Positions 19,909 through 29,891 of a DNA stretch of 64,000 nucleotides are shown piece after piece (the first letter of the stretch is position 1; each line of letters starts with the position of its first letter). The stretch is from assembly GCA_009829735.1 (NCBI GenBank), contig CM020619.1, positions 13,445,777 to 13,509,776 on the forward strand, read 5' to 3'. The stretch comes from Pyropia yezoensis (taxonomy: Eukaryota > Rhodophyta > Bangiophyceae > Bangiales > Bangiaceae). The notes beneath the pieces are model-generated. The model ran no database searches, was not told the DNA's origin, and saw nothing but the letters and a program-made list of their open reading frames with translations. A program made the position numbers and the translations under genes.

Positions 19909-20476
19909 GTAGCTTCCCCAGCCCCGACTTGGCGCCGACCCGGGAATGCGACCAGAGGGCACCAGGTGCCAGAACACACCCACCGTGTGGTCATGGTTGG
20001 CGGCCGTGGCGCGTGCCCGGCACTGGGATGCGGTGGACTACGCTACCCACAGAGAGAGGGATTTCTGATGGGTTTTTGCATATTTGTGAGGGACTTGATT
20101 TGAGAGAATTTGAGTGTGAGATTAGTGAGTGGGAATAGAGTTAGTAGTGATAGTGGCCCCCGACCTGACGAGGTTAGACTCGGGTCGGGGCCACTCGGGG
20201 GTGTGGGGGGGGCTACCTGGCCAACGTGCCGAGGCTCCCCCAGATGCACGTTAAGAGGGACAGCGAGGCGCCCTTGGCGCGCGCCCTCAGGAAAAAGACA
20301 ACCGCGCGTTTGCTTTCCTCTTCCCCGTGTGCACTACCGCGCGTATCTGTTTGCTCTGCGAGCAGGCACGTGAGGCAACAGGCATACCACTCTCTTAGTT
20401 CCCCTTTCTGTGCTACCTGTCCCTTCCCCCCGAGGGATCTTGACACGTGCCTGAGAGGATCGAGTTTTGTACCACA
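19909..20476 (+). repeat. 3' LTR of element C
   Basis: 568 bp, TGTAGC...ACCACA, homologous to 12363-12934; preceded by a purine-rich stretch (GACTAGGGAGGGAGCCA). The sequence after 20476 is unrelated to the copia-type integrase on the other side. Confidence 0.92.
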
Positions 20477-22302
20477 CACCCGGGTGCCGAACACCCGTGG
20501 GACCGCGGGGGGGTGTGCCGCGTGCGGTCGGGTGCCGCCCGTTATGGCGCACGCGGCGGCACCGTGTGGGTGCGTTCTGTGCTACGCGTGTGCCGCGGGG
20601 GTGGGGGGGAGTTTCGGGGGGTGCGGCGCCCGCGTGCGGGCGCTGTCGTGGGGGGTGGGGGGGAGGGCGGGAGGGGCGCCGCGCGTGGCCAGCGACCACC
20701 CGGCGACGGTCAGGGACCGCCAGCCTTATGCTACCCAGCGCGAGCGAGCGCGCAGCCAGCGGCCAGCCCCGCTGCGGCCAGCGACAGACCGGCAGCGGCT
20801 ACCGACGGCCAGCTGCACGGCATCCAGCCACTCCAGCCCCTCCGCGGCGAGCGACCACCCGGCGACAGTCAGTGGCCGCCAGCCCCACGCCCCACGCCAC
20901 GCAACGTGTGCGAGCGCAACCGCCCACCCGCCCGCAGCCAGGCGGGCGGATCGACGGACCATCCACGCCGCATTGCGGAGCGGCCCGCCAATACCGTACC
21001 TCATCGAGCAATTTTAACTACTCTATCATCGTGTTGATGGCTTGTGTGGTCTGTTGAGTATCGAGTGCCGTCGCGCCTTCCAGCCTCGTGAGCTGGACGC
21101 CAATGCGCTAATCTGGCGCGAACACCGGATTTCGTTCCGCGTTTTACGCTTTAGTGCGTAAAACGCGGGACGAAATCCGGAGTTTCCCGGCGTGCGCATC
21201 TTACGGACGATGCGCTGCGAGGCAGACCAATGGATATCTACCTCGAGGCAACGGCCCCAGACGAGAGGGCCCTATGGTCGCAAGTTCCAGAAAAGGCTAC
21301 GCAAGGGCTACGCAGGCTACGCACATACGCACCCCACCAGGAAAGGTGTTTCACGAGGGGGTCTGGAAGTCATCGCATTCTTGAGGACCCCCATTTTGCG
21401 ATATCCTCCTGCGATAGAATTTTCGGGCGGGCCCCACGCCGCTGGGGCTCTTCTGTCCGAAATACGGCCTCCCATTGGCTGGCTTGTCGCCAGAAGTCAA
21501 CTGTCCCCGGTGGGCGCAGGGCCCTCGGCGGCCGGAAGGCCTCACGCTCGCTTACAGAACCGCTGTGAGACTCCTCGGGCACCCACAGCCTGCGCGGGCC
21601 TGGTGCGGGGGGCCACCTGCGCCTGCCTTCGACTACTCGCGAACAGCCCGTCGCCACGTTGTGCGGTGGTGACTGGGCGACTCCACGGCTCCACGAACTT
21701 CGCCGAGCCCCCCCCACCGTCGCCGTCAGAGCTGGCCCGTCGCACAAGCAGCTGCCGACGCGCAAACGCGTCACCGCCAGTGCAGTCGCCGCTCGTGTGC
21801 CGCCCGCGGCTCCCCCTCCCTTGCGTGCTGTCGCTTGACGACAGTCGTAGCGAAGTCGGCGGTGGCTGTGGGTCTTAGTGCGGCCGCTGCCAGTGCGTCC
21901 CCGCCCGCTCCCACCGCCACGGGCGCTCTCGCGGCGGGCACTGCCGCTGCGAGCTTGGAGGCGGTCGTGGCTGCTGCGGTGCGCGCTTCGAGGGCCGCTT
22001 CCGCGACGTGTGGTACGACACCCGCCCCCGCGGCGGCGGGCGGTCCCGTGCCGGCCGCTGTCACCATCGGTGTCGGATGTCCAAGTGGCGTTTTGCGGGC
22101 CCTCGCACCCGCTCTTTGACTGTGTTGGGCTGCTGCGGATGTCCGCCGCACGGCGGACTGTCTCTGCCACGGCCGGCGCTCTCGTCCACCACAACCGAGC
22201 CACATGGGCTTCGCGCCCCTACGGTGCGCTCCCCAAGTTCCGCAGCACTGTCGACGTGCCGCTGAGTTGACAACTGTTGACCTAGTAGGAAGGTTATCGG
22301 AA
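20477..22302. other. GC-rich segment without a supported gene
   Basis: About 1.8 kb between element C and the split ORF. Frames on both strands stay open by base composition (Arg/Ala/Pro/Gly-rich translations), and none shows a motif. A 34-bp direct repeat (20692-20725 and 20851-20884, three mismatches) and a 25-bp inverted repeat (21125-21180) are the only structures I can point to. This DNA should be the continuation of whatever C inserted into, but it does not look like copia gag or protease. Confidence 0.5.
21125..21180. repeat. 25-bp inverted repeat with 6-nt loop
   Basis: Left arm 21125-21149 starts CCGGATTTCGT. The right arm 21156-21180 is its reverse complement with one mismatch, around the loop TTTAGT. 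It could fold as a strong hairpin or mark the ends of a tiny foldback element. No gene is associated. Confidence 0.85.
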
Positions 22303-22897
22303 CTATTGTGGAGCAAGTAGCTTGCGATGGCTCTCGACGTGCAGGCAGTATACGGGGATAAAGTGCTGGCTGGGTTGGAATGGGTAAAAATGCGGAGCTG
22401 CACGGACCTGTACTCTGTACTGCTTGGCAAGCTTCGATGGGTGCATAGCATTGACAAAGAAGTGCATCGCCAAGCGCTTCGCTTGATCTTCATCCCTGCG
22501 CGGAGGCAGGGCGTGCGGCCCATTACGTGCGCTTAGGTCGGCGAAGTCAGGAACGACGAGCAACAGCCGGCGGACGCTCGAGACCGGGAGGACACGTAGA
22601 GCAACACTTGTCGTCCCGGGCGCTACCCGCCACGCGAGTCGCGCGCATCTTCTCCGAGAGAACGGGCACCCCAGCACAGGTGCAACAGGCTCCATCTCAC
22701 AAAGAACGGCGACGTCACCAGCTGGCATGCGGATTAACGCGGGCACCTCCCCCACAGATACCGTCGCCTGCTCCGGATGCGCACGATACAGAACGGCGTC
22801 ATGCCAGGGCCGTGGGTAGAACGACTCCGTGCTGCGCACAGTCTGGACGTTCAGAGTACCGCAATCCATTGTGCCTCGGAACTTGACGCTTTGCGGG
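22303..22897 (-). pseudogene. Right half of the unrecognised split ORF, cut by the LTR of element B
   Basis: The minus frame is open from the LTR of B (22897) to a stop at 22303, about 198 codons. The protein is well mixed (SFYPRPWHDAVLYRA, VGEVPALIRMP, LLLVVPDFADLSARNG, AKRLAMHFFVNAMHP) and does not look like random GC-rich translation. It has no start of its own: its upstream part lies at 3-240 on the other strand, and the two halves join in frame after removing the CCCGC duplication. I do not recognise the family. A transposon-encoded protein is possible given the surroundings. Confidence 0.65.
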
Positions 22898-23260
22898 TGT
22901 AGCAATATGGTTGGCCGTATTGTGACCCTAATATTAGGGGGGCTACTTCTAACCCTTAACTTCCAATTTGATAGTTCGTACTGGTCACGGTATCTACAAA
23001 TTACGTATGACCAGAGGGACTTGCATCTTGGGGTGGAGGGTAGTTAGTAGTGTCTCCGAGGGTTTATAACGTGGGGGCCGGCGGCGAATCCACCGCCGGC
23101 CAGGGTAGAACAACAAACCGCTCCCATTTGGGCTCCCATCTTGGTCCTGTGGCTTGCGCTCCAAGGACAGCAACCTTGGCCTCCCGGTGACGTTGGTGCC
23201 GATCCCCCTTGGTGAGTGTTCCCTGAGAGTGGACGTGCGACGGATCCCTATTGTGCTACA
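22898..23260 (+). repeat. 5' LTR of element B with promoter-like features
   Basis: TGTAGCA...TGCTACA, 363 bp. It contains TTTATAA at 23063-23069, the best TATA-like box in the LTR. Just downstream is a perfect 9-bp stem hairpin (23076-23101, GGCCGGCGG with its complement). Transcription would start shortly after. It carries the GGTTGGCCG variant shared with the 3' LTR of A. Confidence 0.93.
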
Positions 23261-23261
23261 T

Positions 23262-23280
23262 TGGTGGAGCAGCAGGGGAC
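23262..23280 (+). other. tRNA primer-binding site of element B
   Basis: TGGTGGAGCAGCAGGGGAC one base after the LTR; identical to A, C and D. A leader of about 200 bp without a gene follows, up to the gag ATG. Confidence 0.87.
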
Positions 23281-23485
23281 GGGTTTCCGTCACCCGTGTG
23301 GTGACGCCGTCTTCGGCCCTGGCACACGGATAGGGATCCGGTCCTTTTCTTGTACTCGTGGTGTTGCGACCTGATCGATTGTGTTGAGTTTTTACCTTTG
23401 ACTGTGATTTACTGTTACTCTCCCCAATCTACCCCCTCGCTCTCTTATTCGTGGTGATTGTTACGTCGGTTGACTGATTGTGACT

Positions 23486-25750
23486 ATGTCTACCCAAGAG
23501 ACGGGGAACGTTCAAGATGACGGATCGGCGTCGACGCCGACCCCGGAGGTGACTACGGGAACCGAGATCGGGAACCCGATCGACAACATTGAGACGCCAA
23601 TGCTCTCAGGTGCCGGATCGACGTTTGGCACGGCTCGGACGGCAGGAGGCGGGGGCCCGCCTCAACTGTCGTCGACCGACCTCACTCCGCCGCCTCCTTC
23701 ACCAGGGGATTCCCTGATGGCATCATTGGCCCGCATCGAGGCCCGATTTTCCGGACTCGACGCTCGCCAGGAGCGGACGGAGGACGCGATGGCAGTGTTG
23801 ATGTCAACACGCCACACGACGGGACCCCGTCGTGTTCCTCCCACACCAGTACGGTTCGAACCGGCCGGACTACTTTCGGAGTCCACCAGGGTCAACCCCG
23901 GTGTTGCTACTCCTGGACAACCCCCTGACACAATGGGGTATGGATCCGACTCGTCGGCAGAGTTGGAACGGAGCCACACGGAGCGATACGCTCGGAGCAC
24001 CCGAAGCGGACTCCGCGGACACGACCCGGCGGATACTTACGCCGGTGGAGAGTCGGTTATTGGCGGAGGGCGTACCCTCTCACAGTATCCCCACGACGAA
24101 GGGGGCCAGGCAACTCGGGTTCCCGAAGTGCCGACGCCTGAAGTACCATCTTCAGTGGTGGAAGCTATGACCGCGCAGGTAACTGCGAGCCTACTGAAGC
24201 GGATGGAGTCCGATGAGTTTGCTCATCAACTGGCTAAGCGACTGGATATCCAGGACGCTGACACGGAGATCGTCAACGAAGTCTTCAGGTCGGTACTGAC
24301 TCCCGAACGTTATCGTTTGGAGGACCGATCTACCACCGTATCGGAATTGATGCGTAATACGTCGCACCGAGCGATTCGCTCTATGCAGACCCTTATGAAG
24401 GGAGTCCCTATGTTCGTGGGCCCCAACGGACGTCCGTTGGCAGTCATCGGCTTCTTGACTAGCTTCAAGGCAGCCGCGGACAAGGCCCTCGTTAACGAGG
24501 GGCTGGCCCTGGAGATCCTCCCGTTCTTTGTTGATGAACGGGTGCGAGGCATTCTTCGCCAGGCATCCCCGATGCCGGGAATGAGGGTCGCGGCCACCCC
24601 CATGGATTACCGTGGGATCCTCAAGGAGCTGCTGAGCAGTTACCTCAGTGAGGACAAGTGCGAGGACCACTACCGGGCCCTGCGCACTGCCACCGCCCAG
24701 AGCTGGGAGGATGAGGAGATGTTTGGACGCCGGATCCAAGAGCTCGACTACGAGCTGGGGAAGCTCCTCGGAGAAGGGGAGCTACGGGCCATCCTGTTCG
24801 CAGGAGTACCCAACTACGTGCGGATATCCGCACGGGGAGCCAACACGGCCCGGACGAACTTCAGTCGACTGATGCATATGTGCAAGTCCCTAGGGGACGC
24901 CGACCGGGTTCTACACCCGGAGTGTGCCTTGGCCCCGAAGCCCAAGGGTGAGGGAGGCAAGCCCAGTCTTACCCCGGTACCGAGGCAAGAGAAGGTGGAA
25001 CGTAAGGCCGGACCTGTACTGGTGGCGACCGAACATACCCCTACGGGCGAGGATGAACCTCTAGTTGACCAACAGGGCCACCTGTTGCTACCGGCGACGC
25101 CGGTGATTGATGAGCACGGTACGGTAGCGTACATCGCCCCGGCTGGGACCCAGTTCCAGGTCACCGAGGGAGCGGGACGGCGCGTCCCGTATGTGCGGAC
25201 GACGGGGTATTCCCCGGTTACGGGTAACCCCCACCAGCCCCTGCCTACATGGGCAGTACGTACGGAGGCACCTCCGCAGATTGCGGGCCGACCCAACCGG
25301 TTGGGGGAGTCCATGTTCCGGTTGACCCAAGGACCCAAGGCCTACCAGAAAGCAGGCACTCGGGCGCCCGAGGGAGGCAACCGCAGCTACGGGGCTACCC
25401 CGATGCGAACTCAAGGAGGGACCGGCACGTCCGGATGTATGTTGTGTGGGGATCCCCAGAACTGGGTGTCTTCCTGCCCACTCATCCCCGAGGAGTCTCG
25501 GCGGGCAGCGGCGCACCGCAAGGCATCCACCGGGGGGTATCCCGCCGGAGCACCCGGACCCGCACCGGGTAGGCAGCCAGCTCCAGGTGGAGTACTGGCC
25601 GTCGAGGAGGCACCTCCTCAGCCGGATGTCCCGGCGGACAGCACCCTACCGTCGAGGAGGCACCTCCTCAGCCGGATGTCCCGGCGGACAGCACCCTACC
25701 AAGGGCGGGAAACGAGTAAGAGGAAGGATGACCGGGGGGCGCTGGGGTAA
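23486..25750 (+). CDS. gag: gag of element B
   Basis: ATG 23486 (MSTQETGN) begins a 754-residue gag almost identical to that of A (for example VGPNGRP here, GGPNRRP in A). The layout is low-complexity N-terminus, capsid-like helical region (about residues 230-480), basic linker, and the altered zinc knuckle CX2CX4NX4C at 25437-25478. The C-terminal 30 residues are translated from the second copy of the 50-bp duplication and from sequence that would be pol in the single-copy ancestor. No frameshift or stop. Confidence 0.92.
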   Translation: MSTQETGNVQDDGSASTPTPEVTTGTEIGNPIDNIETPMLSGAGSTFGTARTAGGGGPPQLSSTDLTPPPPSPGDSLMASLARIEARFSGLDARQERTEDAMAVLMSTRHTTGPRRVPPTPVRFEPAGLLSESTRVNPGVATPGQPPDTMGYGSDSSAELERSHTERYARSTRSGLRGHDPADTYAGGESVIGGGRTLSQYPHDEGGQATRVPEVPTPEVPSSVVEAMTAQVTASLLKRMESDEFAHQLAKRLDIQDADTEIVNEVFRSVLTPERYRLEDRSTTVSELMRNTSHRAIRSMQTLMKGVPMFVGPNGRPLAVIGFLTSFKAAADKALVNEGLALEILPFFVDERVRGILRQASPMPGMRVAATPMDYRGILKELLSSYLSEDKCEDHYRALRTATAQSWEDEEMFGRRIQELDYELGKLLGEGELRAILFAGVPNYVRISARGANTARTNFSRLMHMCKSLGDADRVLHPECALAPKPKGEGGKPSLTPVPRQEKVERKAGPVLVATEHTPTGEDEPLVDQQGHLLLPATPVIDEHGTVAYIAPAGTQFQVTEGAGRRVPYVRTTGYSPVTGNPHQPLPTWAVRTEAPPQIAGRPNRLGESMFRLTQGPKAYQKAGTRAPEGGNRSYGATPMRTQGGTGTSGCMLCGDPQNWVSSCPLIPEESRRAAAHRKASTGGYPAGAPGPAPGRQPAPGGVLAVEEAPPQPDVPADSTLPSRRHLLSRMSRRTAPYQGRETSKRKDDRGALG

Positions 25751-28700
25751 CCCAAGCAAGCCACCCCGGAGTACCGCGGGGAAAGCCCCACGGAGAGCGC
25801 GGTTGAGCCGACGCCGCATCAACCCCCGGGTACACCTTCCGGCCCCGACGACACGGCGTCAGGGGATTGATGACCAACCACCAAGGTTGGGAGGAGAGGA
25901 CGGGAAGCCCCGTCACATGGAACCAGACAAGGGCCCTGTTCAGGATGCCCGAGCTACACCGGATATCGGTGTAGGCCACGTGCTGTTTACCTTGGAGAAC
26001 TTCAAGGTATCAGCCACACTGGGGGTTGACCCCCAGTCGACACGATCGTACTACCCTGTACTGGATACAGGGGCTGGACCCAACCTTATCCGGAAGGATA
26101 CCCTCCCGGACAAGTGGCTTCCGCGAGTCAGAGTGACTCGGGGACCCACCATCAAGGACGCGAATGGTCGCCTCATTCGTACGACCGCAGCGATGTCGCT
26201 GCGGGTTACCATCGGGGAACTCACCACGGAAGTCGACTTCCTGGTGTGTGAGACCCTATCGGTGCCCTGCATACTGGGGTGCACCTTCATCAACGTTCAC
26301 GTTGATGCAATCCGGCCAGGCCGGAGGACCGTCGAGCTTCAAGAAGCCGACGGGACGAAGCGAGGACATACAGCTATCGTCAGGGACCTGACGCTACATG
26401 GGAGCCACGTTAACGTGGCTGAGGTGTACGCAAGCGTCGAGCCGAAGACACTTCGGTTGGCCAAGCGAACTCGCTTTGAGCCGTTGTGGGAGACAGTCCT
26501 CCCGGTTAACTGTGACCTCGCAGGCATCTGCAGAGTCAAGTCCAACCTGCGGACGTACAAGCGCCATGGGTTGACCTTGGCCAACGGTCTCATAGACCTC
26601 CCATCAGGAGGGTCGTCCCTCTTAGTGATGGCGAACTATCGCCGTAAGGCAGTCACCCTCCCGAAGGGAACTATCCTCGGGATTGCCGAGCTCTACGAAG
26701 GAGATATCCTTACCCCTGACAAGAAAGGTCAAGTGGACCCACTTGAGGTGCTGGCGGTCGCCGAGACCACCGAGCGACAGCAACCCGAAGACGGGAAGCC
26801 TAGTCGACCATCATTACCGGCGGATATTCCGCCGAAGGACCAAGAAGCATTGAAGGCACTGGCCGAGGCTGACCTCGACCACCTTCCCCCTTCGGTAGCC
26901 GAAGGGGTACGACGAATGCTAAGAAAGCATGACGTCATGTGGACAGGCGGGGCCTTGGGTACCATTGGGGCAACCCAACATCGTATTGACCTGGTACCAG
27001 GCGCACGCCCCGCCCGGTCACAACCGCACCGAGCGGGACCTATGCAACGAGAGATCGTTGATGGAGAAGTGAAGAGGATGAGTGAAGCGAAGGTGATACG
27101 ACCTTCGATGTCGGAATGGGGTGCCCCAGTCGTTATCGTACCGAAGAAGGATCAAACCCCTCGGTTTTGCATCGATTACCGACGCCTCAACTTGGTTACC
27201 AAGAAAGACTCATACCCTTTACCAAGGATGGATGAATGCATCGACTCCCTGGGGGAGGCTACGGTGTTTACCACCATCGACTGCAATGCCGGATACTGGC
27301 AGATCCCGGTGGCGGACGAGGATATCCCCAAGACGGCATTCGTCTGTCACAGTGGAGTGTACGAGCTCCTAAGGATGCCCTTCGGATTGTCCAACGCCCC
27401 CGCTACATTCCAGCGGGCTATCGACATTATACTGTCGGGGGTGAAGTGGCGTAACTGCCTAGTGTACCTCGATGACGTCATCGTCTTCTCGCGTAACATG
27501 GATGACCATGTGCAACATGTTGACGAGGTGCTCACCCTTTTGAGGAACGCCGGGGTAACCCTGCGTCTGAAGAAGTGCGCCTTCTTCCAACAGACGGTCG
27601 AGTACCTGGGCCACCAGATAACCCCTGGTAAACTAGGGGTACTCGAAGCCAATACCCGGGCACTCCGGGATGCCCGGTTCCCTAACACCCAGACACAGCT
27701 CAAGAGCTTCCTGGGAATGTGCAATGTATACCGACGGTTCGTCAAGGACTTCGCTCGGATAGCTAAACCGTTAACGGTTCTTACGAGCAGTACCCTGCCC
27801 AAGGTACTCCAACCCCCTTCGCCTAGCGAAGAGGAGGCATTCGAGTCGCTGAAGCGAGCCCTACTATCCCCACCCGTCCTTGCGTTACCGCACCGACGGG
27901 GTACCTTCGTCATCGATGTCGATGCATGCGATACACAAGTGGGATGCACCCTGTTACAGGGGGAGACGTTGATCGGTACCGATAACGTTATCCCGGACCT
28001 ACGTCCGGTAGGATACTTCAGCCGGACACTCAACCCGGCTGAGCGTAACTATAGTGCCACCGAGCGTGAATGCCTCGGAGTTATATGGGCAGTGCAACTG
28101 CTCCGTCCATACCTGGAGGGCTCCAGGTTCATCGTGAGGTCCGACCACGAACCCCTACGATGGCTCCTCAACCTTGGTGACAAGGATTCCGATAGCCATG
28201 GGAGGCTAGCCCGATGGAGGCTAAAAATGGCCGAGCACGACTACCGTACCGTGTATAAGGCTGGGTCAACCCACCATCTCGGAGACGCATTGTCTCGCCT
28301 CGACACCCCGAGCGGGGATACCCGCCCGGTGGACGATGGCATCCCGGTGGTACCGGTCTGCATGGTGGGTACCACCCAAGGTATGGTTGACCATACCATG
28401 GCACACCGAGCATGCCCACTAACCCTCGCGGACTTCCGCGAGGCACAAGCCAATGACGACGACTGTAGACGCCATCGCGCTAACATCCTGGCCGGTACGG
28501 CCGGCATCTTCTCCGAGAACGAAGACGGACTCATATACCGGCGGGCACCCGCCGATGGACGACATCAAGTCGTGGTTCCCGTGTCCTTACGGCAAGCCGT
28601 CATGGAACGAGAACACGAGAACCCCACAGCCGGACACCCGGGGGGTTCACGTATGTTCGCAGCAATGCGAAGGTTCTTCTACTGGCCAGCAATGGCCGTC

Positions 28701-29891
28701 GACGTGGTCGACCACGTAAGGGGATGCCACCCCTGTGCGCGTAACCGCATGAGTCTACATAGGCAGGCATCTGCCATGAAACTATTCCCACCCGATGGGC
28801 CCAACGAGCAAGTCGCTATCGACATACTCGGGCCACTTCCGGTAACGGAAGAAGGGAACAGGTACATCCTGGTCATGTCTGACCGCTTCACTAAGCTGTC
28901 ACGAGCGGCAGCCATCCCGAATGATACGGCATACACCATCATGAACGCAGTGGTTGACCACTGGATCAGTGCATACGGAGTCATGAAGCAACTCCTCTCC
29001 GACAACGGAGCAAACCTTACGTCAGCATTCTGCACTAAGGTCCTGGGCATGTTCGGCATCGAACCACGTCGGGCATCCGACTACCACCCGCAAACCAACG
29101 GGCAGGTGGAGCGGTTCAACCGCACCATCGTCAAGATGCTACAGTGCTACGTGGCCGAGCACACGAACACTTGGGACAGGCTTCTGTCCGTACTCACCCT
29201 GGCATACAATGCCAGGCCACATCGGAGCACAAACATCGCTCCGCTGGAGTGGGTCATGCCATTAGGCGTCGGTAACCTGACGCTGCCGCCAGGCAGGTGC
29301 ACTCGGTATGATACACCGAAAGGCCGACCGGCCGAACGTATCCACCTAGCTTGGTTGGCCAAGCTATCGTGGATGATTCCTAAGCTCAAGGGTGCCCTTG
29401 ACAGAACCCAACTTCGATATAAGACGAACTTCGACGCCCGACTACGGGTGCGCAACGCTACCCTGGTAACAGGTGACTGGGTCTATATCAGACATCAGAA
29501 GTTCCGGGGGAACAAGCTCATGCAACCGGTCAAGGGACCGTACCAGATTCTCCACAGAGATGACCACTCTGTTATCTTACACTCCGATACGGAGATCCAA
29601 CGCATCAGTGTGAATGATGTCACACCTGCTCCGAAGCCGGAACAGCCTCAGCCGGTACCGGCTGGGTTGCTACATGAAGCTCTTACAACCCACCGGTCAG
29701 ATGACCCGGTGGGACCGGGTGGGATTCCATACCAAGTAGAGAGCGTGGTCGGACACACCGACGCGGACCTACCAGGACCCTGGTACGTGAAGGTTATGTG
29801 GGTCGGATACGACTCACCCACCTGGGAACAGGCGGCAAATATACCCCGCCAACTCCTCATGCCTTACATGAGGCGACGACGCCTACTGTAA
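25446..29891 (+). CDS. pol: pol polyprotein of element B (protease-RT-RNase H-integrase-chromodomain)
   Basis: Open frame of 1481 codons; the functional part probably starts near 25708. Counting from 25446: protease DTGAG at about 207-211, RT YLDD at about 674-677, RNase H (VIDVDACDTQVGC, TERECLG, SDHEPLRW), and integrase zinc finger with both His and CHPC intact. The integrase triad is Asp1126, Asp1186 and Glu1222, which gives the usual DD35E spacing. The C-terminal chromodomain-like segment (WYVKVMWVGY...TWEQAANIP) may direct integration into chromatin. The copy looks enzymatically intact. Expression depends on frameshifting, and the normal -1 signal is out of phase. Confidence 0.94.
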   Translation: MGIPRTGCLPAHSSPRSLGGQRRTARHPPGGIPPEHPDPHRVGSQLQVEYWPSRRHLLSRMSRRTAPYRRGGTSSAGCPGGQHPTKGGKRVRGRMTGGRWGNPSKPPRSTAGKAPRRARLSRRRINPRVHLPAPTTRRQGIDDQPPRLGGEDGKPRHMEPDKGPVQDARATPDIGVGHVLFTLENFKVSATLGVDPQSTRSYYPVLDTGAGPNLIRKDTLPDKWLPRVRVTRGPTIKDANGRLIRTTAAMSLRVTIGELTTEVDFLVCETLSVPCILGCTFINVHVDAIRPGRRTVELQEADGTKRGHTAIVRDLTLHGSHVNVAEVYASVEPKTLRLAKRTRFEPLWETVLPVNCDLAGICRVKSNLRTYKRHGLTLANGLIDLPSGGSSLLVMANYRRKAVTLPKGTILGIAELYEGDILTPDKKGQVDPLEVLAVAETTERQQPEDGKPSRPSLPADIPPKDQEALKALAEADLDHLPPSVAEGVRRMLRKHDVMWTGGALGTIGATQHRIDLVPGARPARSQPHRAGPMQREIVDGEVKRMSEAKVIRPSMSEWGAPVVIVPKKDQTPRFCIDYRRLNLVTKKDSYPLPRMDECIDSLGEATVFTTIDCNAGYWQIPVADEDIPKTAFVCHSGVYELLRMPFGLSNAPATFQRAIDIILSGVKWRNCLVYLDDVIVFSRNMDDHVQHVDEVLTLLRNAGVTLRLKKCAFFQQTVEYLGHQITPGKLGVLEANTRALRDARFPNTQTQLKSFLGMCNVYRRFVKDFARIAKPLTVLTSSTLPKVLQPPSPSEEEAFESLKRALLSPPVLALPHRRGTFVIDVDACDTQVGCTLLQGETLIGTDNVIPDLRPVGYFSRTLNPAERNYSATERECLGVIWAVQLLRPYLEGSRFIVRSDHEPLRWLLNLGDKDSDSHGRLARWRLKMAEHDYRTVYKAGSTHHLGDALSRLDTPSGDTRPVDDGIPVVPVCMVGTTQGMVDHTMAHRACPLTLADFREAQANDDDCRRHRANILAGTAGIFSENEDGLIYRRAPADGRHQVVVPVSLRQAVMEREHENPTAGHPGGSRMFAAMRRFFYWPAMAVDVVDHVRGCHPCARNRMSLHRQASAMKLFPPDGPNEQVAIDILGPLPVTEEGNRYILVMSDRFTKLSRAAAIPNDTAYTIMNAVVDHWISAYGVMKQLLSDNGANLTSAFCTKVLGMFGIEPRRASDYHPQTNGQVERFNRTIVKMLQCYVAEHTNTWDRLLSVLTLAYNARPHRSTNIAPLEWVMPLGVGNLTLPPGRCTRYDTPKGRPAERIHLAWLAKLSWMIPKLKGALDRTQLRYKTNFDARLRVRNATLVTGDWVYIRHQKFRGNKLMQPVKGPYQILHRDDHSVILHSDTEIQRISVNDVTPAPKPEQPQPVPAGLLHEALTTHRSDDPVGPGGIPYQVESVVGHTDADLPGPWYVKVMWVGYDSPTWEQAANIPRQLLMPYMRRRRLL
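25601..25700 (+). repeat. 50-bp tandem duplication at the gag/pol overlap of B
   Basis: Two identical 50-bp units, 25601-25650 and 25651-25700, starting GTCGAGGAGG. Because both A and B have it, it predates their divergence or was spread by conversion between them. Confidence 0.96.
25707..25713 (+). promoter_or_regulatory. GGGAAAC frameshift heptamer, out of phase with gag in B
   Basis: Gag reads CGG GAA ACG here, so -1 slippage cannot use it. With one 50-bp unit gag would read G GGA AAC GAG TAA, exactly as in C, and -1 would enter pol. In the present copy pol is +1 to gag. Confidence 0.75.

Larger units (their letters stand above)
12363..20476 (+). mobile_element. Element C: decayed chromovirus-like Ty3/gypsy retrotransposon
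   Basis: An 8.1 kb element bounded by LTRs of 572 and 568 bp that are nearly identical. In order it has PBS, gag, pol with chromodomain-like tail, an opposite-strand ORF, a short purine run (19891-19904) and the 3' LTR. Gag and pol carry several stops and a frameshift, although the LTRs are close in sequence. No matching 5-bp target duplication is visible (GTGCA left, CACCC right). It lies inside the copia-type integrase on its left, so before the local inversion it was on the other strand. Confidence 0.92.

Noticed and set aside
20477-20486. GGGTG next to both ends of element C as a target-site duplication
   Set aside because: It would need LTR ends that disagree between the two LTRs; the sequence is part of a small palindrome (CACCCGGGTG).
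20226-21037. Overlapping plus-strand frames of 196-263 codons after element C
   Set aside because: They begin inside the LTR or at non-ATG codons, are Ala/Arg/Pro-rich, and overlap equally long minus frames.
21370-22203. 277-codon minus-strand frame
   Set aside because: Low-complexity Arg/Gly-rich translation without motif, overlapping open frames on the other strand.
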